Positions 49,388 through 58,284 of a DNA stretch of 64,000 nucleotides are shown one piece after another. Origin of the DNA: Candidatus Peregrinibacteria bacterium CG11_big_fil_rev_8_21_14_0_20_49_14. GTDB lineage: Bacteria; Patescibacteriota; Gracilibacteria; Peribacterales; Peribacteraceae. The stretch covers positions 62,001-126,000 of the forward strand of contig PCVP01000010.1 in assembly GCA_002787035.1 (NCBI GenBank). Direction: 5' to 3'. The notes beneath the pieces were generated by a model. It worked only from the letters and a program-made list of their open reading frames with translations, was not told the origin of the DNA and ran no database searches. Position 1 is the first letter of the stretch; each line of letters opens with the position of its first letter. A program made the position numbers and the translations under genes.

Positions 49388-51070
49388 ATGAAAAAGGTTT
49401 GCGCTCTCTGTGAAAAGGCATTCGATATTTCCGAGAAAGATCTCGCTTTCTACGACCATATTTCTCCCGTAATCGGTGGCAAAAAGCAACGCATTCCCCC
49501 GCCGACTCTCTGTGCGGATTGCAGGAATCAGCGCCGAATGGCTTGGCGAAATGACAGATCTTTCTTTAAGAGAACATGTGATAAAACAGGAGAAACAATT
49601 ATTTCTCTCTATCCCGAAAAAACACCGTTCCCCGTATTCAAAAGTGATGCGTGGTGGAGCGATGCATGGGATCCCATGGAGTACGGGCAAGAAATTCAGT
49701 GGAGCAAATCGTTCTTTCAACAATGGCAAGAATTGCTGCATCGTGTTCCTCGGCGCAGTTTGGATCTCGTTAATTGTGAAAACAGCGACTACTGTAATTA
49801 CTGCGGAGACGACAAAGATTGTTATTTGGATATCGCCGGAGAAGGTAACCAAGACTGTTATTACAATCTGTTCACCAAGTTTTCAAAAGACTGCATGGAT
49901 TGTACGTTCACTTACAACTCCACGCTCTGTTACGAGTGCATACAGTGCTACGACTCCTACAACTGCTCATATTCTCAGTACCTCGAAAACTGCGGCGATT
50001 GTATGTTTTGCTACGACTTAAAAGGATGCACCGATTGCATGCTGTCCATTAATCTTCGCAATAAGAAGTACTGTTTTCAAAATGAGCAACTTACGAAAGA
50101 GGAATATAAAAAACGAGTACTGGCATTGCAACTCGGCTCTCATACGGCAGTGAAGCGCACCGAAAACCTCTGGAATACGGTACGAATACAAAAGGGAATC
50201 TATCGTGATATGTATATGCTCAACTGCGAAAACTGTTCGGGGAATAATATAAAAAACTCACAAAATACTTTCAATGCGTGGAATGCAAGCAATTGCCAAG
50301 ACTGTAAGTATTTGTATGACGTATTGGATGCAAAAGACTGCTACGACTTAAACTACAGTCTCTACAATCCGCAAGCGAGCTACGAGCTTATTTCGACTCT
50401 TCAGCTGACCTTCAGTGCTTTTTCCATGGCAACGCACTTCAGCAGTAACGTATTCTACTGCGATTTGTGTGAAAACTCATCCGATCTTTTTGGGTGCATA
50501 GGGCTCAATCATAAGCAGTACTGCATATTCAATAAGCAGTACACCAAGGAGGAGTACGAAGAGGTACTCCCGAAGCTGATACGACACATGCAAGAAAATC
50601 ACGAATGGGGAGAGTTTTTCCCTGCAGGCATCAGTCCTCATGGCTACAATGAAACAGTGGCATACGAGTACATGCCTCTTACAAAAGAGGAGGCACTGCA
50701 TAAAGGATTCGTGTGGAATGATCAGAAAAAAGAGCAACCGACAGTTGAGAAAATTATAGATGCCACAAATCTTCCGGAGAACATATGCGATATACCCGAC
50801 GACGTTCTGAACTGGGCTATTCGCTGCGAAACAACAGGCATGCCCTTTAAAATCATCCGAAAAGAGTTGGAATTCTACCGCGAACACACTATTGCGCTGC
50901 CGCGTATCTGCCCTCGTCAAAGGCATGACAACCGTAATGCACTTCGCAATCCGCGAATATTGTGGGAGCGGAAATGCGACGCAACGGGAGAGAGCATTCA
51001 CACAAGTTATGCTCCTTCTCGTCCCGAACACGTGTACTGTGAAAAAGCGTATCTGGAAGCAGTAAAATAA
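49388..51070 (+). CDS. Cys-rich zinc-ribbon repeat protein of a CPR-typical family
   Basis: A 560-aa protein of unknown function. It opens with a zinc ribbon (VCALCEKAF, LCADCRNQRR), then CDKTGETIISLYPEKTPFPVF and DAWWSDAWDPMEYG. The central part is built from about 20 short Cys/Tyr/Asn repeats (SDYCNYCGDDKDCYLD, CMDCTFTYNSTLCYECIQCYDSYNCSY in parts) that suggest a right-handed beta helix. A second zinc-ribbon-like end has CDATGESIHTSYAPSRPEHVYCEKAY. I know such proteins mainly from CPR genomes. TATGAT (49374-49379) lies 2 nt before ATG 49382 and 8 nt before ATG 49388, so the latter is the better start. Confidence 0.75.
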   Translation: MKKVCALCEKAFDISEKDLAFYDHISPVIGGKKQRIPPPTLCADCRNQRRMAWRNDRSFFKRTCDKTGETIISLYPEKTPFPVFKSDAWWSDAWDPMEYGQEIQWSKSFFQQWQELLHRVPRRSLDLVNCENSDYCNYCGDDKDCYLDIAGEGNQDCYYNLFTKFSKDCMDCTFTYNSTLCYECIQCYDSYNCSYSQYLENCGDCMFCYDLKGCTDCMLSINLRNKKYCFQNEQLTKEEYKKRVLALQLGSHTAVKRTENLWNTVRIQKGIYRDMYMLNCENCSGNNIKNSQNTFNAWNASNCQDCKYLYDVLDAKDCYDLNYSLYNPQASYELISTLQLTFSAFSMATHFSSNVFYCDLCENSSDLFGCIGLNHKQYCIFNKQYTKEEYEEVLPKLIRHMQENHEWGEFFPAGISPHGYNETVAYEYMPLTKEEALHKGFVWNDQKKEQPTVEKIIDATNLPENICDIPDDVLNWAIRCETTGMPFKIIRKELEFYREHTIALPRICPRQRHDNRNALRNPRILWERKCDATGESIHTSYAPSRPEHVYCEKAYLEAVK

Positions 51071-51117
51071 TATGCTTCCATTTGCGTTCTCAGTGGTGCG
51101 TAACGCATAATTTTACC

Positions 51118-51864
51118 ATGTCAGGTCACAGTAAATGGGCGAGCATAAAACATAAAAAAGGCGCTGCCGACGCCAAGCGCGGCAAGGTCTTCACGCGACA
51201 CGCCAAGCTCATAGAAATTGCCGCACGCGAAGGAGGAAGCGGAGACCCGGATATGAACCCGTCTCTCAAGACCGCTATAGAGAACGCCAAAGCGGATAAC
51301 GTGCCCAACGCCAACATAGACAGGGCGATAAAGAAAGGCTCGGGAGAGCTGAAAGGAGAAGCAACAGCCGCAGTCATCTACGAAGCATACGCACCGGGAG
51401 GAACGGCGTGCATTATTGAGTGTCTGACAGACAATAAGAACCGTACGCTCAGTAACGTTCGATGCACCATAGAGAAACGCGGCGGCAAATGGGCCGAAAG
51501 CGGCTCTGTGATGTACATGTTCGACCGCAAAGGCGTCATTATTGCCAAGGGGGAGTTATCGGATGAAGCAGAACTCAGTCTGATAGACGCAGGTGCGGAA
51601 GATCTGGAAAAGACCGACGGTATTATTTCCGTCACCACAGATGCCTCCGCATGGAACAAGGTTCGCGACGCGTTGAGGCAAGCGGGCTGTGACATACGGG
51701 AAGCAGGTTTAAAGTATGTGGCAAAGCAAGATGTGCCCGTGGAAGATACCGAAACGGCACGAAAACTTATGGCATTCATAGAAGCCATAGAAGAAGACGA
51801 TGACGTCTCGGAAGTACACACCAACGCAGATATCGTAGACAGCGTTGCTGCAACATTGACCTAG
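51118..51864 (+). CDS. yebC: YebC/PmpR/TACO1 family protein
   Basis: A 248-aa protein with the family start MSGHSKWASIKHKKGAADAKRG and NPSLKTAIENAKADNVPNANIDRAIKKGSGE (in parts), YEAYAPGGTACIIECLTDNKNRT and GSVMYMFDRKGVI. Members act as transcription regulators or help ribosomes translate difficult, for example polyproline, sequences. CATAAT (51106-51111) ends 6 nt before the ATG. The last 4 nt overlap the convergent PBP gene. Confidence 0.95.
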   Translation: MSGHSKWASIKHKKGAADAKRGKVFTRHAKLIEIAAREGGSGDPDMNPSLKTAIENAKADNVPNANIDRAIKKGSGELKGEATAAVIYEAYAPGGTACIIECLTDNKNRTLSNVRCTIEKRGGKWAESGSVMYMFDRKGVIIAKGELSDEAELSLIDAGAEDLEKTDGIISVTTDASAWNKVRDALRQAGCDIREAGLKYVAKQDVPVEDTETARKLMAFIEAIEEDDDVSEVHTNADIVDSVAATLT

Positions 51865-54800
51865 CGCACCTCAAACACACCGACTGCGTCCCACTCTTTC
51901 TCCGTTCCGTCGGGGTTTTCGGAGACCAGAAGAATACTGAAGTACCCGGGAGCATGCGCTTTCCATGGTCGCACGAATGTGCCGGCACCGTCTGAAATAT
52001 CCAGAAGCAGTGCTTCGTCCTGACCCTTATCGCTCCGTACAATCACTTTGAGGTTAGCGGGGCTGAGCAAATCCACCGGTGGGGTGAATACGCGAATATC
52101 CACAATGTCTCCCACCTGAATAAGCTCCATGGATCGCGGCGGTGAGAGAAGCACCGGCTCGGTGGAACCTCCTTCGTCTCCCACTACGATTCGAATTTCA
52201 TCCGTCGCGATGTTCTTCGCCATATCTTCCGCCTCCGCACGAAGAATATGCACGCCGGGTGCGGCTTTCAGTGTGTACGAAAATTCGTAAGGCACACTCG
52301 GCTTGGTGGTAAGAAGTACATCATCGAGATAGAACTGTACGTATTTTATGGCACCGTTTACATCCCGTGCGTCCGCCTGAACAGTGATTTCCGCACCCTC
52401 GGGAACCGAAATGCCATCTCGAGGAGCGGTAATATTTACGGCCGGCCCCATGCTATCTTCATCGAAACGGAAATGAACCGTATCTTTCACGGTGTTAAAG
52501 TATTCATCGGTCAATGTCACGCTGAACTCATGCATGCCGGACTCCTTGATGCTCCGTGGCATACGCATGGCAGATTCGAAGAACGGAGCATCTGTCTCCT
52601 GACGAATGCGTTTTCCATCCACGTGGTACAGCACTTCCGAAATACCGGAACCGACCTCGTAACGAACCCGAGGCTTAAACGAAGGGTACGTTGCCGTTCC
52701 TCCTTCCGGAGGGAACAGAATGGACACTTCGGGCTTCTGTGCGCGTCCGGGAGTAAGAGAAATATCGCATACTTCCGTCGGTGCCACAGGCAGAGGAATA
52801 ATTGCTCCCGAGTGATTCGGCGAGGCGTACCACAGCTCCATTTGACCCTTCACCCACTTCTGTACTCCCTCCTCCCAATCCGGCCACCGTCCGGGCATAA
52901 TGCTGGTTGCTACCAGGAAGCTGCCGCTCTCCTGCGCCTCTTTCGGACAGCTGTCGGACGCAAGAAGTCGTGTGACCTTATCGATAGTGAGCTGTTTACA
53001 CGCAGGATCTTGCAACTTCGGTGAATTCTCTCGCAAAAATACGTCCGATCTCCGGGAGTTAACAGGCGTACATTCCGTGGGGAACTGCCCTGAAAGCAGC
53101 GAAATCTGAGGGCGCACTATGTCGTCGGGTACGGTAAATTTTGTTTTGGGGGACTGAATTTTTCTGTGTGCACGCACCATGAAATCTTTCCAAACAGGAC
53201 TGGCCGTATTTAAACCTCCTCCCCTGTCGAACATGGCACTGCTGTCTGCGTTGCCTGCCCATACGCCCGTCACCAACTCGGGTGTGTATCCCAAGAGCCA
53301 CGCGTTATCCGGCTTGAGGAGCTTGCAGTTACCGCTCTTTTCATCGCGCTCCAAGCACTTGTTACTCGTGCCTGTCTTTGCAGCCGTTTCGTAACCGGGA
53401 ACAGTGAGCTGAGATTTCCAGTACGCCTCGGGGCGTGCCTGCTCGTCACTGAGAATGGAAGTGATTTGATATGCGATACGAGGATCCAGCACTTCTTTTT
53501 TCTCCTGCTGAGATTCAAAAAGCAGATTTCCGTGTTTATCGGTAATTTTATGAATCGCAATCAGTGGCTTGTACACACCTGCACCCGCAAACGTGGAAAA
53601 TGCCTGCACCATTTCATAGAGAGGTGTTTCTGCGGCACCGAGTGCCAACGGCCAGCCGTAATCAAAGCCATCTGCTCGTTCGTTCGCCAGTTCCTGACGA
53701 CGACGGTGAGGAGTATCTGCTCCCATATTGCTCACCAGAGCAAGAATGCTTTCTTCACCTCCTCCCAAGAAGAATGCTTTTGCTGCAGGAATATTGCGGG
53801 AAGCACCGAGCGCGTAGCGAATGGTAAGCGGACCCATAAACTTCCCGTCGAAGTTCTGCGGCTCATCGTCTCCTATTTTGGTCGGGACATCGTACAGAAC
53901 GGTTGCAGGAGTGTATCCGCGAAGGAATGCAGCTGCATACACGAAGGGCTTAAAGCTGGAACCCGGCTGCCTTGGAGCATGCACCATATCTATTTTTCCA
54001 CCGTGTTCCGTGTCGCCGTAGTCCATGTTTCCCACGTACGTGAGAATTTCTCTGGTATCGACATCCACCGAAACCATCGCAAGATTTTGCGCTCCGAAAC
54101 GGTTCAAAATATCTTCCCTGTGGAATGCGACAACCTCCTCCGCTATTTGCTGTAACTCCCAATCCAATGTTGTTTCTATGCGTAAACCACCTTGTTCCAA
54201 CAATCCTTCCTCCGAGGTTCCCGCAAACATATTCTCCACCTGATCTCTCACCCAAAGCACGAAATGTGGCGCACGAATATCTTCTCTGGATGGTTGGAAC
54301 GTCATACTTTCCAATGTCTCCAGCGCCACCAGGTGCTCCTGTTCCGTAATCAGGCCCTGCTCCTGCATGTTCTGCAACACCTGGTCCGTTCGTCCTCCGA
54401 CATACACGGTTGTGGCACCCGAACCTATAACCGCACCGAGCAGTCCTATGCTGACATCGTTGTCGTCTATCTCGCTCGCTTTCGTAATACGACCTGCCAA
54501 TACGTCCTCTTGTACCTGCTCGCTCACACGAGTGTGTACATGGGTACCATACGGACTGTAATAGGTCGGACGCTGCGGCAATGACGCCAAAACGGCGGCC
54601 TGCCCGAGCGTCAGCTCTTCCGCTGAAATTCCGAAATACGCCTTGCTTGCCTGTTCCACACCATAGGCATTGCTGCCGAATGGAATCCAGTTGAGGTACA
54701 ACTCCAAAAGTTCGTCCTTCGTGAAACGACGTTCCATCTGGCACCCCAACATAAATTCTTTCAGCTTCCTGCTGTACACATTTTCATTCTGTAAATTCAA

Positions 54801-55400
54801 GGCGTTCCGTGCGAGCTGACGTGTAAGCGTGGAACCTCCTCCTGCGCGACCGAAATGCAGTACCACACGAGCAATGGCACGAATATCCAAACAGCCACGC
54901 TCATAGAAACGCTCGTCTTCAATGGCTATTGCAGCGTGTTTCAGGTAATCGGGAATACGATCTGCGGGAATGTATGTGCGATCCTGTTCATTAAAGAGCC
55001 TGTACAGCTCCACACCATTGCGATCCACTATCACCGTACTCTGCGAAGCAATAAGACTTCTGGGATCTTGGATATCGGGAAGCGTGAGCCACAAAAAAAT
55101 GAGATATAGCAAAAGAAGTGAGGCAACTGCTCCTCCGCCTTGCAGTGCGAGCAGCACCCACCCCGTACCGTCGGTCGGTCGGTTTTCCAGCACATTTTTG
55201 CACACATGAAAACATGATTTGCCGAGAGACATACTGCGAGACAGCATGCTCCTTACTCCGGGAACAGAAGCTCTGGGCACGGCAATATAGCCACGTTTTC
55301 GTGATCCGGTGCGCTTGCGACGAGATGCTCCGTAGAGTCTGCGCTGATGGAAAGAGGAAGGCACCATTGGAGAGAGGCTAGAGTTTACGTGTGCAACCAT
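51861..55400 (-). CDS. Class A penicillin-binding protein with C-terminal Ig-like domains
   Basis: Bifunctional peptidoglycan synthase, up to 1179 aa. A basic cytosolic tail (residues 1-80) and one membrane helix (about 85-108) precede the GT51 domain: EDERFY at 161-166 and GGGSTLTRQLARN at 187-199. The transpeptidase has SSFK (nucleophile S481), SRN (534-536) and KTGT (675-678). From about 760 on there is a Cys-containing linker and three Ig-like/beta domains (GGTATYPSFKPRVRYEVGSG; VNITAPRDGISVPEGAEITVQAD in parts). This is far longer than usual PBP1A. ATG 55367 is an alternative start. Confidence 0.93.
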   Translation of the reverse strand: MVAHVNSSLSPMVPSSFHQRRLYGASRRKRTGSRKRGYIAVPRASVPGVRSMLSRSMSLGKSCFHVCKNVLENRPTDGTGWVLLALQGGGAVASLLLLYLIFLWLTLPDIQDPRSLIASQSTVIVDRNGVELYRLFNEQDRTYIPADRIPDYLKHAAIAIEDERFYERGCLDIRAIARVVLHFGRAGGGSTLTRQLARNALNLQNENVYSRKLKEFMLGCQMERRFTKDELLELYLNWIPFGSNAYGVEQASKAYFGISAEELTLGQAAVLASLPQRPTYYSPYGTHVHTRVSEQVQEDVLAGRITKASEIDDNDVSIGLLGAVIGSGATTVYVGGRTDQVLQNMQEQGLITEQEHLVALETLESMTFQPSREDIRAPHFVLWVRDQVENMFAGTSEEGLLEQGGLRIETTLDWELQQIAEEVVAFHREDILNRFGAQNLAMVSVDVDTREILTYVGNMDYGDTEHGGKIDMVHAPRQPGSSFKPFVYAAAFLRGYTPATVLYDVPTKIGDDEPQNFDGKFMGPLTIRYALGASRNIPAAKAFFLGGGEESILALVSNMGADTPHRRRQELANERADGFDYGWPLALGAAETPLYEMVQAFSTFAGAGVYKPLIAIHKITDKHGNLLFESQQEKKEVLDPRIAYQITSILSDEQARPEAYWKSQLTVPGYETAAKTGTSNKCLERDEKSGNCKLLKPDNAWLLGYTPELVTGVWAGNADSSAMFDRGGGLNTASPVWKDFMVRAHRKIQSPKTKFTVPDDIVRPQISLLSGQFPTECTPVNSRRSDVFLRENSPKLQDPACKQLTIDKVTRLLASDSCPKEAQESGSFLVATSIMPGRWPDWEEGVQKWVKGQMELWYASPNHSGAIIPLPVAPTEVCDISLTPGRAQKPEVSILFPPEGGTATYPSFKPRVRYEVGSGISEVLYHVDGKRIRQETDAPFFESAMRMPRSIKESGMHEFSVTLTDEYFNTVKDTVHFRFDEDSMGPAVNITAPRDGISVPEGAEITVQADARDVNGAIKYVQFYLDDVLLTTKPSVPYEFSYTLKAAPGVHILRAEAEDMAKNIATDEIRIVVGDEGGSTEPVLLSPPRSMELIQVGDIVDIRVFTPPVDLLSPANLKVIVRSDKGQDEALLLDISDGAGTFVRPWKAHAPGYFSILLVSENPDGTEKEWDAVGVFEVR

Positions 55401-55446
55401 GCAACTGCAACGTGCATACTCGTCGGAGTTATGCTATACTTGTGCG

Positions 55447-55788
55447 ATGTTGCCTACCATAGTATCCGCCGTACTGACACTCCTCGCTCCGAAGGCATAC
55501 GCGGCACAGCTGGCTACGGGCCAGTTTGGCATAGAGCAAAGCGCAGGAACGCTTACTATCAGCATTATTGTCAGCAACGTTTTAAGTGTTGCACAGGACA
55601 CCATTGTCCCGGTATGTACTGCCATTTTTATAGCAGGTGCATTCTTCTTTACTGTCTCAGCAGGTGACGAACAGCGTAAATCTCTGGGAAAAGATTTGAT
55701 GATAGGCGCACTCATAGGCATCGCGGTTGTTGTGGGCGTACGACAGATATTGAATATGGCTTACTTCTTCCTCTACGGGTCGAACTAA
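55447..55788 (+). CDS. Small secreted two-helix membrane protein, VirB2/TrbC-pilin-like in layout
   Basis: A 113-aa protein with a signal peptide (LPTIVSAVLTLLAPKAYA), then two hydrophobic helices (DTIVPVCTAIFIAGAFFFTVSAG; LMIGALIGIAVVVGVRQILNMAYFFLY) joined by the short basic loop DEQRKSLGKD. Length and topology fit VirB2/TrbC-type pilins, but no other type IV secretion gene is in the window, so this is only a resemblance. TATACT in an extended -10 context (55435-55440) ends 6 nt before ATG 55447, which decides the start and implies a leaderless mRNA. Confidence 0.6.
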   Translation: MLPTIVSAVLTLLAPKAYAAQLATGQFGIEQSAGTLTISIIVSNVLSVAQDTIVPVCTAIFIAGAFFFTVSAGDEQRKSLGKDLMIGALIGIAVVVGVRQILNMAYFFLYGSN

Positions 55789-55841
55789 CATCAGCCACTT
55801 TTTTCTTACACCAAGGCTTGCCTCACTTTACACTGTACGCA

Positions 55842-56462
55842 ATGAAAGATCAGCAGTCCCCATCTGGCGTCATAGAAAGACTGGAGGCAGCGGAGCAACT
55901 CAAGCTTGCCGGAGCGTACGAACAAGCGCTTCTTATTTTGGAAGGACTGCTTGTGGAAGATCCCGAAAACGTATCTGCTCTTGAGGAAGTGGCGGACAAC
56001 GAACTGAGTTTGGAACGATATTCCAGAGCGGAAACGGCAGCCGAACAAGCAATAGCGTTGGATGTCGAAAGTTACACGGGGCACTACATACTCGGGTTCC
56101 TTCGCTCACAAGAAGAGGACTGGGAAAAGGCACTCGTGCACATGCAAAAGGCAAACAAATTAAAAGCGAATAATGCCGAAATTCTGCGTTGTTTGGGCTG
56201 GGCACTCTTTAATGGCGGTCAGCGCGCACAGGGAATAGTAACGCTGGAGCGCTCATTGAATTTGGATGACGAAAACCCTCTCGCACTGTGCGATCTTGGC
56301 GTCGCATATCTGCAAACTCGCAACACTGCAAAAGCGAAAACATTGTTTGGTCGCGCGTTGGAACTTGATCCTGAAAATGAAAGAGCACACGAGTGCGTAC
56401 AGGCCGTGACACGCATGGAAGAAATGATAATTGAAAAGCAGAGCTCGAAGAGTCACGCATAG
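55842..56462 (+). CDS. Tetratricopeptide repeat protein
   Basis: A 206-aa soluble protein made of about five TPR units (AEQLKLAGAYEQALLILEGLL, PENVSALEEVADNELSLERYSRAETAAEQAIAL in parts, EDWEKALVHMQKANKLK, GQRAQGIVTLERSLNLD, RNTAKAKTLFGRALELDPENERAHE). Likely a scaffold for protein interactions. TACACT (55829-55834) ends 7 nt before ATG 55842, favouring it over an in-frame TTG at 55818. ftsX follows. Confidence 0.88.
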   Translation: MKDQQSPSGVIERLEAAEQLKLAGAYEQALLILEGLLVEDPENVSALEEVADNELSLERYSRAETAAEQAIALDVESYTGHYILGFLRSQEEDWEKALVHMQKANKLKANNAEILRCLGWALFNGGQRAQGIVTLERSLNLDDENPLALCDLGVAYLQTRNTAKAKTLFGRALELDPENERAHECVQAVTRMEEMIIEKQSSKSHA

Positions 56463-56495
56463 CCTCGGAGTCCGTGCTGCAGTATACTGCGCGTT

Positions 56496-57470
56496 GTGCG
56501 TACGTTGGATTCAGACATATCTGTGGTGCTTGGTCGAGGCATCAGAAGAGGCATTACGACACTCCTGCGCGAGCGGGAATGGGGCACGTCACTCGGTGCG
56601 CTGTTCGGCGTATTCGTGTTGGTACAGTTACTCTTGGTTATTTTGGTCGGCGCGCAGGGGGTACAATTGCTCCTGAAAGAACGAACGGATTTACGACTGG
56701 AAGTACGCCAGAGAGCTCCCGCGCAAGACGTGCAGGAATTCTTCTCTTTCTTGCAACAACAGGAATACGTGCAAGATGCGGCATTCATTACAAAGGAGCA
56801 GGCATACGAACGGGCACGCGTGCACGACCCGGAACTCATAGCCTTTGTGGAGGAATTCGGTATGGGAAATCCGTTCCCCGATACGGTGAGTGTCACTCTG
56901 CGTTCACTGGATGACTACCCCGTATTCAGAAGTTTCATAGAACAACCGGAATGGAAGAATGTCATGAATCCTTCGTTTCTTTCGGAAGTAACAGACCAGG
57001 AGAAGCAGGTGTATGAGCTGCTGCGATTCACCCATGCAGGCAAAGCTCTTACCGCCATTATTTTGGCAGTGGTGGGAGCAATACTGCTCTTTATTACCAC
57101 CGAACTCGTACGGCGACGCGTATTGGGGCGCTCGAACGAGGTACTGGTGGAAAAACTGGTGGGATCTTCCCCTCTTGCAATGTTCGTACCATTTGCAACC
57201 GAAGCATGCATTCTGCTGCTGCTCGCCATTGTCATCAGCATGATGGTAAGCATCGCACTCATTGTGGTATTCCCTCTGCTGGTACCCGCTCTGAAATCGG
57301 ACGGTGCGCTCTCTGCGCTGGGCACACATATTGCTCCGCTTATTCGCACCACATTGCCCGCGTACTTCTTCTTGGAAATAGTGTGTATCCCCCTCATGGC
57401 CTCCGTAGGAACATGGCTTGGTATGCATCATGAGCTGCAAGCACGAACACTCTCTCTCCACGCCCACTGA
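56496..57470 (+). CDS. ftsX: Cell division protein FtsX
   Basis: Permease-like partner of FtsE that controls peptidoglycan hydrolases at the septum. The 324-aa protein has an N-terminal cytosolic helix, TM1 (ALFGVFVLVQLLLVILVGA), an extracytoplasmic domain with FLQQQEYVQDAAFITKEQAYERA and NPFPDTVSVTLR (FtsX ECD hallmark), and three further helices with the FtsX/MacB permease motif VRRRVLGRSNEVLVEKLVGSS. The start is GTG 56496, with TATACT (56483-56488) ending 7 nt before it. No ftsE is adjacent, an unusual separation. Confidence 0.92.
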   Translation: MRTLDSDISVVLGRGIRRGITTLLREREWGTSLGALFGVFVLVQLLLVILVGAQGVQLLLKERTDLRLEVRQRAPAQDVQEFFSFLQQQEYVQDAAFITKEQAYERARVHDPELIAFVEEFGMGNPFPDTVSVTLRSLDDYPVFRSFIEQPEWKNVMNPSFLSEVTDQEKQVYELLRFTHAGKALTAIILAVVGAILLFITTELVRRRVLGRSNEVLVEKLVGSSPLAMFVPFATEACILLLLAIVISMMVSIALIVVFPLLVPALKSDGALSALGTHIAPLIRTTLPAYFFLEIVCIPLMASVGTWLGMHHELQARTLSLHAH

Positions 57471-57471
57471 T

Positions 57472-58128
57472 ATGGGACACACAGCCGAGTATCACAGTAT
57501 CGTCTTAAAAACGTACGACGTGGGAGAAGCAGATCGCTTCTGTATAGTGCTGACGCGCGAACGAGGGAAAATAGCTGCCCGCGCACGCGGGGTGCGCAAG
57601 CCAAAAAGCAGAATGGGAGGGAGTATTCTCCCCCTGCAGGAAAGTATGCTTTCTATGCACGAAAGCAGCAGCGGACTGAGCATCAGTGGCGTGAGCCATA
57701 TGCAAGATCACGCTTCCGCCCTGTCGCTACCGACGTTTCTGCACGCACAACAGGCAACCGAGCTCCTGCTCTCCGTTCTGGAAGATGATCATCCCGTACC
57801 GGACATATTTGAACTGATGCGGCAATTTTTAACCGCATGCAGAACGGAGGAAACCGTTCAGAGCCTGCCGTTTACGGTACGTATTTTACAAACCATGGGC
57901 ATACTGCCGACGCAGAACTCTCATCAGATTTTTACGCATCTTTCCATGCCGGAAAGAGAGCTTATAGAAACATGTGCGCAACATGATTGGCATACGGCAC
58001 ACCTGCCGCATGAAAACAGCAGGCATCTGCAAGCACTGTGCAACCGTATCTTGGAGCAACAAACCAATTGGAAAATGAAAGCAGGATCTGTGGCAAGTTC
58101 CATGCTGCTTGCGAATTATGGCGCTTAG
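57472..58128 (+). CDS. recO: DNA repair protein RecO
   Basis: A 218-aa recombination mediator of the RecFOR pathway. The N-terminal OB fold reads YHSIVLKTYDVGEADRFCIVLTRERGKIAARARGVRKPKSRMGG (in parts), typical of RecO. The helical C-terminal domain follows (HAQQATELLLSVLEDD), without the four-Cys zinc finger. The ATG is 1 nt after the ftsX stop. The stop codon lies in the left copy of the target duplication flanking a MITE-like insertion. Confidence 0.9.
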   Translation: MGHTAEYHSIVLKTYDVGEADRFCIVLTRERGKIAARARGVRKPKSRMGGSILPLQESMLSMHESSSGLSISGVSHMQDHASALSLPTFLHAQQATELLLSVLEDDHPVPDIFELMRQFLTACRTEETVQSLPFTVRILQTMGILPTQNSHQIFTHLSMPERELIETCAQHDWHTAHLPHENSRHLQALCNRILEQQTNWKMKAGSVASSMLLANYGA

Positions 58129-58280
58129 AGCCTGTTCAAGATCTGCTTTGATGGCGAAAATGACGCATTCCGTCGTGAGGCGATGCTGCGGAAGCCAAAA
58201 CGTATCGAGATACGGTTTGGCTGAGCAGCAAGCCGCAACAGGAATGCGGCATTTGCAGCCCGAATTGAGATCTTGAACAG
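58129..58280. mobile_element. MITE-like palindromic insertion between recO and vanW-family genes
   Basis: About 152 nt flanked by GCGCTTAG on both sides (58121-58128 and 58281-58288), which reads as an 8-bp target duplication. The ends are inverted: CCTGTTCAAGATCT at 58131-58144 and AGATCTTGAACAGG at 58268-58281. Inside, further nested arms pair (GCATTCC/GGAATGC, AGCCAAA/TTTGGCT, CGTATC/GATACG), so the whole element can fold as one long hairpin. No coding capacity; it would need a transposase in trans. Confidence 0.75.
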
Positions 58281-58284
58281 GCGC

